DNA from: Alcaligenaceae bacterium
GTDB lineage: Bacteria; Pseudomonadota; Gammaproteobacteria; Burkholderiales; Burkholderiaceae_B
Length of the DNA: 5,331 bases
Assembly: GCA_947380655.1 (NCBI GenBank)
Contig: CANCRX010000143.1
Location: 1-5,331, forward strand
Reading direction: 5' to 3'
Part shown: positions 1 to 5,002 of the stretch, piece after piece
How the letters are laid out: each line of letters begins with the position of its first letter
Position numbering within the stretch: position 1 is the first letter of the stretch
Program-made: the position numbers and the translations under genes
Notes under the pieces: model-generated
Told to the model about the DNA's origin: nothing
Seen by the model: only the letters and a program-made list of their open reading frames with translations
Databases searched by the model: none

Positions 1-541
1 TCTGACTCGTGTGCAAAGACGCGTGGCCACCATCAACAATCGTATCTACGGCGTAATGGATCCCGACTTTCCTGCTACAACACTGTCACAAACGAATCAG
101 ACCGTCAGCACGTTTACCAACGTGAACACGCAACAATGCGATGTAAATAACTCTTGGTATGCAGATGTCTATGCCAAAACCGGAGTGAGTTCAAACGCCG
201 ACTATCAAAAAGTCATCGGGCGTGCGGCAGTATTTAACAAATACGTCTATTTTTCTGCCTATCGGCCTGAGGATGCTGTCTGCCCGCTTTACGGAACCAG
301 TCGGTTAATTGAAATTACCGACACATGTCTGACGGGTGGAGCGGGCGCCGTGGTCGGTGCGGGACTGGCTACCGCCCCTGTGATAGACAATAAAGGCAAT
401 ATCTATGTTGGCGTCAGCAACCTGCCGGTTGGCAGCACGGTCCCGGCAGGCAAAGATAACATTGCAAAACTAGACTCGAGTAATCTATCCTCTACAGGTA
501 AGATTCAATATAAATCCTGGCGTGAAAAAAGAGTTTACTGA
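1..541 (+). CDS. pilY1: PilY1-like pilus tip/adhesin protein, C-terminal end only (5' end outside window)
   Basis: Partial gene. The frame is open from base 2 (the codons before the GTG at 11 are also coding), so the true start lies upstream and about 179 residues are visible. PilY1/PilC proteins are large secreted or pilus-tip proteins that prime pilus assembly and promote adhesion; their C-terminal half is a beta-propeller. Seen here: short repeating beta-type stretches such as INNRIYGVMDPDF near bases 35-73, a CPLYGTSRLIEI stretch (bases 281-316) resembling the propeller segment that often reads as Cys-x-x-GTSRLY, VIDNKGNIYVGVS (382-420), and the family's typical very C-terminal SWRE (about 515-526). 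Three cysteines (codons at 137, 281, 326) could form disulfides, as expected for an exported protein. The calcium-binding loop known from PilY1 is not in the visible part. The end overlaps the next gene by 20 bases if that gene starts at 522. The family call is firm; the precise role is inferred. Confidence 0.8.
   Translation, partial: LTRVQRRVATINNRIYGVMDPDFPATTLSQTNQTVSTFTNVNTQQCDVNNSWYADVYAKTGVSSNADYQKVIGRAAVFNKYVYFSAYRPEDAVCPLYGTSRLIEITDTCLTGGAGAVVGAGLATAPVIDNKGNIYVGVSNLPVGSTVPAGKDNIAKLDSSNLSSTGKIQYKSWREKRVY
421..450. repeat. Perfect 8-bp inverted repeat near the 3' end of the PilY1-like gene
   Basis: CCTGCCGG at 421-428 and its exact reverse complement CCGGCAGG at 443-450 flank a 14-base spacer. 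An alternative short hairpin TGCC/GGCA with a 4-base loop lies at 423-434. There is no following T-run, so it is not an intrinsic terminator. It lies within coding sequence about 90 bases before the stop, and may be chance or a mild RNA structure. Confidence 0.4.
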
Positions 542-2243
542 TCTGATGAAAAATCCCTTCCAACCCATTGTCAAACTGTTTATTGATGCACTCAGCAAAT
601 ACTCGGTCAAACAAGAGGATGTCGTCGGGCTGGACATTACACCCGGCTTTATCAGGATCGCGCAGCTGAGCGAAAACCGCAGTGGTTTTGTGCTGGAAAA
701 AATTGGCTACAAGTTCATCTCAGGCAAACCTGAAGCAAACGATATTGAAATTCAACCGGAAAAATATGTAGAAAAACTCCGCGAACTCGTCAATAGCGCA
801 AAATTTGAGACAACCAACGTAGCGCTATCAGTTCCGATCACCAGCGCAATCATCAGAACGGTTACGTTGCCACTGATGAGCGACGAGGAAATTCACAGCG
901 CGATTGAATTTGACTCGCTCTGGAGCAACATCCTCCAGATCGAAGAGAAGCTCCAGGAGTACTCGATTTTCTGGCAAGTGATCAATAGAAATCCATCTGA
1001 AAATACGATGGAGCTATTGTTCGTTGCCTCCAAACTGTCTGAAATCAACCATTACGTCGAGATTGCTACGAAGGCAGGCCTAAACCCTGTCGTGGTAGAC
1101 GTTCGCTGTTTCGCTATTCGTAACGCGCTGAAAACGCAACGTCTGAACAAAAATCAAACAACGGCGCTGATTGAGTTCGGGGCCTTAGAAAACTACGTAT
1201 TGATTGTCTCTGCTGACTCACCTTTCATTTACGACATCTATATGTCTGAGTCAGATCGTATGCTGATCGAATCTGGCGTGCCCTCTGGTGAACAAGGTGA
1301 GCGACTCTACAACCGCTTTTCTGATCAAGTGCGTCAGGCTTTCAGGGCCTATGAAACGCGAGTAGGCAAAGGACATATTGAAAAAGTTTTGCTAGTGTCT
1401 CCCATCCAGGATGTAGGAGATCTCAGAGCCCAGATGCAAAAATATCTGGATGGTTATTTTGTAGAACTATTCAATCCGCTTTCGACCATTCAAATTCCGG
1501 CAAATTTAAAAGAGAAAGTTGACGCGGAACCTAACCCCTCGGTTTTCAGTTCTGCCCTCGGTCTTGCCACCCGCAAGGTCGATGTCTTTGGTTATTACAA
1601 ATATGTAACAGGCGTGAATAACGTCAACTTGTTGCCAAATCGCGACATTGTTAAGTCGGCGGTGCGTAGAAAAATAGTTTCGAAATTATGGGTGCTATTT
1701 GTACTAATCGCTGCAGGACTATTGATTGCCTCGGCTCTGGTATATCAATACCAGGCTTACGACCGCCTTGAAGCAAAGTACGAATCAGCGCTCGAACTTG
1801 AAAAACAAACGCAAGCCAAGGAAGCACAATTAGCGGGACTATTAACAAAAAAAGAGCGCTACGCACAGATGCTCAATACCAGCAAACTCTTTCAATCGAA
1901 TCAGCGCTCAACGTTCGAATTACTGGACTCTATCAACCGCTCCGCCCCAGGTGGAGTATGGTTCACGGAGCTGATTTTCGATAGTCCGGCTACCTTTGTG
2001 ATAAAAGGAGATGCGAGCAATGATCAAGTTATTGTGAACCTGGTGGAACGCTTACAAAAATTACCGTTAATCGAGCGGGCTTCATTGCAAAAAATGAATA
2101 TCAACATCCAGTCCATGGGTAAGAAAAATGGGAACCTCAAACAGTTTGAAGTGCGCTGCATTATCAAACCCGGCAGCTCTGCGATCAATCCGCTGAAACC
2201 CTCAGCCTCGATACAAGCAGAGACCATGTCTCTAACCCTATAA
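522..2243 (+). CDS. pilM: PilM-PilN fusion: type IV pilus inner-membrane alignment protein (GspL-like layout)
   Basis: One 573-residue ORF, against about 350 for PilM and about 200 for PilN alone. Residues 33-351 are PilM-like (actin/FtsA-like fold): VVGLDITPGFIRIAQL at 34-49, VALSVPITSAIIRTVTLP at 100-117, a VASKLSEI..AGLNPVVVDV block at 168-194, and ALGLATR at 345-351, equivalent to the usual closing motif of PilM. A PilN-like part follows: NVNLLP at 367-372 (the PilN N-terminal motif normally inserted into a groove of PilM), basic residues, one membrane span at about 388-408, a coiled coil at about 409-450, and a ferredoxin-like periplasmic domain at about 458-548 (SINRSAPGGVWFTEL..FVIKGDASN). 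The predicted protein links the cytoplasmic ATPase side to the periplasmic PilO/P part. Nucleotide-site motifs look weakened (IEFG at 217-220, no GGxxxT). Start: GTG 522 has no Shine-Dalgarno; ATG 546, codon 9, lies 4 bases after the upstream stop with a weak AAGAG 12 bases before it and is the likelier start. Expression is probably coupled to the upstream gene. Confidence 0.88.
   Translation: MKKEFTDLMKNPFQPIVKLFIDALSKYSVKQEDVVGLDITPGFIRIAQLSENRSGFVLEKIGYKFISGKPEANDIEIQPEKYVEKLRELVNSAKFETTNVALSVPITSAIIRTVTLPLMSDEEIHSAIEFDSLWSNILQIEEKLQEYSIFWQVINRNPSENTMELLFVASKLSEINHYVEIATKAGLNPVVVDVRCFAIRNALKTQRLNKNQTTALIEFGALENYVLIVSADSPFIYDIYMSESDRMLIESGVPSGEQGERLYNRFSDQVRQAFRAYETRVGKGHIEKVLLVSPIQDVGDLRAQMQKYLDGYFVELFNPLSTIQIPANLKEKVDAEPNPSVFSSALGLATRKVDVFGYYKYVTGVNNVNLLPNRDIVKSAVRRKIVSKLWVLFVLIAAGLLIASALVYQYQAYDRLEAKYESALELEKQTQAKEAQLAGLLTKKERYAQMLNTSKLFQSNQRSTFELLDSINRSAPGGVWFTELIFDSPATFVIKGDASNDQVIVNLVERLQKLPLIERASLQKMNINIQSMGKKNGNLKQFEVRCIIKPGSSAINPLKPSASIQAETMSLTL
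1623..1637 (+). other. VNLLP motif at the PilM/PilN fusion junction
   Basis: Residues 368-372 of the fused protein read VNLLP, equivalent to the conserved (I/V)NLLP at the extreme N-terminus of stand-alone PilN, which docks onto PilM. It sits about 17 residues after the last PilM-like motif (ALGLATR) and about 16 residues before the membrane span, the same distance from the span as in a free PilN. This marks the boundary between the former separate proteins. An in-frame GTG codon at 1614-1616, three codons before the motif, is where a separate pilN start would lie; no well-spaced ribosome binding site precedes it. Confidence 0.8.
1683..1745 (+). other. Single transmembrane segment of the PilM-PilN fusion
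   Basis: Residues about 388-408 (LWVLFVLIAAGLLIASALVY core) form one long hydrophobic stretch. It is preceded by a positively charged patch (VRRKIVSK), predicting a cytoplasmic N-terminus and periplasmic C-terminus by the positive-inside rule. This fits a cytoplasmic PilM domain and a periplasmic PilN domain in one chain. Confidence 0.85.
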
Positions 2244-2262
2244 ACTAAGACTAAAGATATAT

Positions 2263-3444
2263 ATGGATGTTAATCAGTTATTAAAATTGGACATGGGGTC
2301 GATACTCAAATCGCTCTTCTCCAATAAGTCTTCAGCCACAAATCCTCGCGCAAAATTCATCTTATACGGCTTAGCTGGATTTCTTGTCGTAGTTGCCTAT
2401 GTAGCATTTGTTTTTTTACCCAATCATGAGCGTCAAAACATGATGGAAGAAAAAATAGCGAATATGTCCGCTATGGAATCAAAGCTCAAATACCTCGATC
2501 TATCGACCAAAAAAGCGCAAACTGAGCTGGCTCTGGCAGAGGTGAATTACGAAGAACTCAATCAATTATTCGCGGTGGAAACCGAACTAGAGGATCTCTA
2601 CCATCGGATCAGTCAAATGGCCACCTCTCAACGGCTATTGATTAATGCCGTCGCCAAAGAAGGCGAAGATGCCATCTACGCAGACAATAAGGTGCAACCA
2701 AACACCCCTGGGGCTCCGCCGCCCAAGCCACCACCAGCGGGGGCAAACGCTAAGCCAGCCGGTCCTCCATTGTTCTATCGTATCAAGCTCAAAATGGAGA
2801 TGACTGGCACCTACAGCAGTTACATGCGCTTTCGCAGACAATTAGCCTCTTTCAATAAAAGTATCAATATTGATAAAGAGCAAATTTTGCTGATTCCAGG
2901 AGACTCGCGCGGAGTGGTCCAGGTAAAGGTACAGCTCTCAACCATTCGCCTGCCCCAAAAACTGGTGATTGATAAGCCTACTTCACCGAACCCCTTCATT
3001 AAACCTATGAGCTGGGGTGGGTATGACGATGTGCGCGTGATCAAAATTGCCGATCTCAACGACAAACAGTCAGCACCTGACAACCGAAACCAAACCGGAC
3101 GCGATCCCTTCTCAAGGGCGTCAAGTGGAATGATTGAGGGCGGTCGAGACCCGCGCATCTCTCCACTGATCATGGCTGACCCTCAGTCCTATGTAATCAC
3201 AGGTTTAATCATTTCCTCAAAAGAAAAAGCGGCGCTGATTCGTACGGATTTTCGTGAAAATTTCATTGTGAAAATTGGCGATGCATTGGGTAATCAAGGT
3301 GGAATCATTTCAGAAATTGATGCCAATGGCATCGTTGTCACTCAAGCTGAGGGCAAATTAAGGCTTTACCTGCAAACGAATCCGGGAGCATCGGCGCCCG
3401 CATTCGATCCAATGAAACCTGGCGCACCTTCGGTAGGTAAATAA
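2263..3444 (+). CDS. pilO: PilO-PilP fusion: periplasmic alignment protein linking inner membrane to secretin
   Basis: 393 residues, about the sum of PilO (near 210) and PilP (near 175). Seen in order: a short cytoplasmic head; one membrane span at about 33-53 (FILYGLAGFLVVVAYVAFVF); a charged coiled coil at about 55-125; a PilO-like ferredoxin fold from about 105 to 235 (LEDLYHRISQMATSQRLLI, then FYRIKLKMEMTGTYSSYMRF), interrupted by a proline-rich insert at 146-169; a linker; and a PilP-like beta domain at about 279-370. That last part has the PilP entry motif GRDPF (279-283), YVITGLI, ALIRTDFRENFIVKIGDALGNQGGIISEI and IVVTQAEGKLRLYL. In related systems PilO pairs with PilN, and PilP contacts the secretin N0 domain. 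The PilP part lacks its own lipoprotein signal because it is carried by the PilO membrane anchor. The gene starts 19 bases after the upstream stop with only a weak AAAGA 5 bases before the ATG, and its stop shares one base with the next start. The PilP part could also be called GspC-like. Confidence 0.85.
   Translation: MDVNQLLKLDMGSILKSLFSNKSSATNPRAKFILYGLAGFLVVVAYVAFVFLPNHERQNMMEEKIANMSAMESKLKYLDLSTKKAQTELALAEVNYEELNQLFAVETELEDLYHRISQMATSQRLLINAVAKEGEDAIYADNKVQPNTPGAPPPKPPPAGANAKPAGPPLFYRIKLKMEMTGTYSSYMRFRRQLASFNKSINIDKEQILLIPGDSRGVVQVKVQLSTIRLPQKLVIDKPTSPNPFIKPMSWGGYDDVRVIKIADLNDKQSAPDNRNQTGRDPFSRASSGMIEGGRDPRISPLIMADPQSYVITGLIISSKEKAALIRTDFRENFIVKIGDALGNQGGIISEIDANGIVVTQAEGKLRLYLQTNPGASAPAFDPMKPGAPSVGK
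2698..2769 (+). other. Proline-rich insert inside the PilO-like domain
   Basis: Residues 146-169 contain 11 prolines among 24 residues, including PPPKPPP, together with Gly, Ala and Asn. The insert lies between the helical segment and the FYRIKLKMEM beta strand of the PilO-like fold, a place where a loop rather than a domain border is expected. It is likely an extended, flexible periplasmic loop. Its function is unknown. Confidence 0.7.
3097..3372 (+). other. PilP-like / GspC HR-like secretin-docking domain
   Basis: Residues 279-370 of the PilO-PilP fusion. The GRDPF motif and the following beta-rich pattern (ALIRT, FIVKIGDALGNQGGIISEID, GIVVTQ) match the conserved C-terminal domain of PilP, which resembles the HR domain of GspC and binds the first periplasmic domain of the secretin. 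A second GRDP (293-296) follows 14 residues after the first. The encoded secretin directly downstream has the expected partner domain. Confidence 0.75.
3434..3440 (+). promoter_or_regulatory. Ribosome binding site of the secretin gene, inside the end of the PilO-PilP gene
   Basis: A TAGGTAA stretch, with the AGG core at 3435-3437, lies 6 bases before the ATG at 3444. It is the best placed Shine-Dalgarno-like core in the window. It is embedded in the last codons of the preceding gene, and the TAATG stop/start overlap suggests translational coupling. Confidence 0.5.
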
Positions 3445-3512
3445 TGCTACACAATACAAAATTTTCTAAACGCCACCTAGTACTGCTGTGCCTCACGGCA
3501 CTTTCTGGCTGT
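3444..3512 (+). other. Lipoprotein signal peptide and lipobox of the secretin
   Basis: The N-terminus has basic residues (Lys6, Lys9, Arg10), a hydrophobic core (HLVLLCLTAL at 11-20) and LSGC at 20-23, a standard lipobox with the cysteine codon at 3510-3512. Residue +2 is Gln rather than Asp, consistent with transport to the outer membrane by the Lol pathway. Confidence 0.88.
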
Positions 3513-5000
3513 CAGTCACTCCCCCCGCCATCTGATGCGCAGATGCGTGAGCAAATGGCAATGAAGCCTGAGCAAATCATGGCTCAACTTGCACCCAAGA
3601 CCCAAAAAACTCTCGAGTTAGGGCCAAAAATCGAACGTCAGTCTAACGACACACTTGATAAGCAACGACGCAGTTTTATTGATGAGTCCTACAGAACAGA
3701 AGATGGTAATTGGAAATCCTTCAATACCAGTTTGAACTTTGTCGATGTAGACATCAGGGAAGTCGCGCAAGCACTGACTAAAGTGTCAGGTGTCAACATT
3801 CTGGTTGGTGACGAAGTCGATGCGACCGTTACCGTCAAAATTGATAATGTCCCCTGGGATAAAGCGCTCGATAATATTTTGCGCATTAAAGGACTTTCAA
3901 AGAGCATAGATCCTGAAGCGAATATCATCCGTATCCAAAGGCCAGAGACATTACTCGCCCGAGATGAGTTTGAGCGTAAACGACTCGAAGAACTGGCCAA
4001 GCAAGTCGCAGCAAAAAGAATCATCAGCAAGCAGGTCACTGAAATATTCAGGCTTTACTACACGAAGCCTCAGAGACTGAAGGCTCAACTTGAGCAGATT
4101 TTTGGTGGGGCTGCCTTAGGTGCCGCTGCGGCACGCGTGCCGGGAAGCATGATCGAGATCACAACAGACGAAAGAACGAACTCAATCGTTGTGAAAGGCA
4201 CCATTCCAGAAATGGAACTCGCCAGCAAACTGATTTCTAAAATGGATGTGCGTACCCAAGAGGTACTGATCGAAGCATTCGTCGTTGAAGCGGGAGATAA
4301 CTGGCAGTCTGAGTTAGGGACGCGCTTAGGTCTATTCACCCAGGCGGCTAACGGCGTCAGTACGGTTGCAGGTACCTCAGGCGGCCCTGTGACCTCTGCG
4401 CAAAACCTAACGCTAGGTGGTGCGGCAAATAGTGCGGGGACGTTATTCAATGGAGCGGTCGCCGGTGCTCCTTTTGGACTAGGCTATCTGTATAGCACCA
4501 GCACCACTGCGCTGAAAGTAGAACTCAGCGCCATGGAAAATCTGGATTTGCTAAAAATCGTTTCTAATCCCCATGTGTTCACAATGGATAATGAGGAAGC
4601 AATCGTCATTGACGGCACCCAGATTCCCTACCCCGTCGCAGGTGTTGGCCCCAATCAGATCACCTACGAATTTAAAGACGCCGCACTCAAACTCACCGTC
4701 ACCCCAACAATTGTGGGCGACGGCAATATCTACCTAAGTATGGTGGTCAACAAAGACTCACCAGACTACACCACCAATCCACCTGCTATTCAAAAGCGTG
4801 AAGTACGAAGCAAATTACTGATTAAAGACGGAACAATTGCCGTAGTCGGTGGTATTTACGATCAAACTAAAAATAACAACGTGATGAAGGTCCCTGTTTT
4901 GGGTGACATCCCTATTATTGGTTCGCTTTTCAGGTATACAAAGAAAGCCGATAAGAACAGAGAGCTACTTATATTTATCGCTCCTAAAATGCTGAACTAA
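3444..5000 (+). CDS. pilQ: Lipoprotein secretin of the PilQ/MshL family (outer-membrane pilus channel)
   Basis: 518 residues forming the outer-membrane ring through which the filament passes. Seen in order: a lipoprotein signal peptide with lipobox LSGC (Cys23); a poorly conserved linker at 24-94; an STN/N0 domain at about 95-166 (LNFVDVDIREVAQALTKVSG, then VPWDKALDNIL); a secretin N-type domain at about 195-265 (EIFRLYYTKP, then ITTDERTNSIVVKGT); and the secretin barrel from about 265 to 516. The barrel has EVLIEAFVVE (273-282), a Gly/Ala-rich variable stretch (300-350), LKIVSNPHVFTMDNEEA (370-386), and the signature VPVLGDIPIIGSLF (483-496) followed by ELLIFIAP at the end. Classical PilQ proteins are near 700 residues with AMIN peptidoglycan-binding domains; there is no room for these here, which is closer to MshL or BfpB. 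The start ATG overlaps the previous stop by one base and has a good ribosome site. MshL is the alternative name. The secretin assignment itself is very sure. Confidence 0.93.
   Translation: MLHNTKFSKRHLVLLCLTALSGCQSLPPPSDAQMREQMAMKPEQIMAQLAPKTQKTLELGPKIERQSNDTLDKQRRSFIDESYRTEDGNWKSFNTSLNFVDVDIREVAQALTKVSGVNILVGDEVDATVTVKIDNVPWDKALDNILRIKGLSKSIDPEANIIRIQRPETLLARDEFERKRLEELAKQVAAKRIISKQVTEIFRLYYTKPQRLKAQLEQIFGGAALGAAAARVPGSMIEITTDERTNSIVVKGTIPEMELASKLISKMDVRTQEVLIEAFVVEAGDNWQSELGTRLGLFTQAANGVSTVAGTSGGPVTSAQNLTLGGAANSAGTLFNGAVAGAPFGLGYLYSTSTTALKVELSAMENLDLLKIVSNPHVFTMDNEEAIVIDGTQIPYPVAGVGPNQITYEFKDAALKLTVTPTIVGDGNIYLSMVVNKDSPDYTTNPPAIQKREVRSKLLIKDGTIAVVGGIYDQTKNNNVMKVPVLGDIPIIGSLFRYTKKADKNRELLIFIAPKMLN
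3726..3941 (+). other. STN/N0 domain of the secretin
   Basis: Residues 95-166 show the pattern of PilQ N0/STN domains: SLNFVDVDIREVAQAL, then VSGVNILVGDEVDATVTVKI, then NVPWDKALDNIL. In the family this domain contacts PilP or GspC, so it is the expected docking site for the C-terminal part of the PilO-PilP fusion encoded just upstream. Confidence 0.85.
4890..4931 (+). other. Secretin family signature
   Basis: Residues 483-496, VPVLGDIPIIGSLF, are the hallmark C-terminal motif shared by type II/III secretion and type IV pilus secretins, forming part of the inner beta-barrel and gate. The motif is intact, so the channel part is not degraded. Confidence 0.95.
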
Positions 5001-5002
5001 AC

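Noticed and set aside
463..491. Possible sigma-70 promoter TTGCAA-17 bases-TATCCT upstream of the PilM-PilN gene
   Set aside because: Each box matches the consensus at only 4 of 6 positions, which is expected by chance in a window of this size, and it lies inside the preceding coding region of an apparent operon.
1651..1866. Reverse-strand ORF of 71 codons within the PilM-PilN gene
   Set aside because: It lies opposite the membrane span and coiled coil of the fusion; hydrophobic content is a mirror of the real frame, with no family resemblance. The same holds for the reverse ORF at 2024-2227.
2147..2156. AAGTGCGCT, one mismatch from the Pasteurellaceae DNA uptake word
   Set aside because: A single imperfect copy in coding sequence with no other copies noticed; it does not support an uptake signal or the lineage.
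2820..3173. Reverse-strand ORF of 117 codons opposite the PilO-PilP gene
   Set aside because: The forward strand is clearly coding here (PilO end and PilP entry motif). The reverse product shows no recognisable domain; the shorter one at 2635-2841 is likewise a shadow.
3689..4450. Two reverse-strand ORFs (116 and 121 codons) opposite the secretin
   Set aside because: They are antisense to the N0 and N-type domains of a well-conserved secretin; Ser/Leu/Ala-rich compositions are typical of antisense frames.
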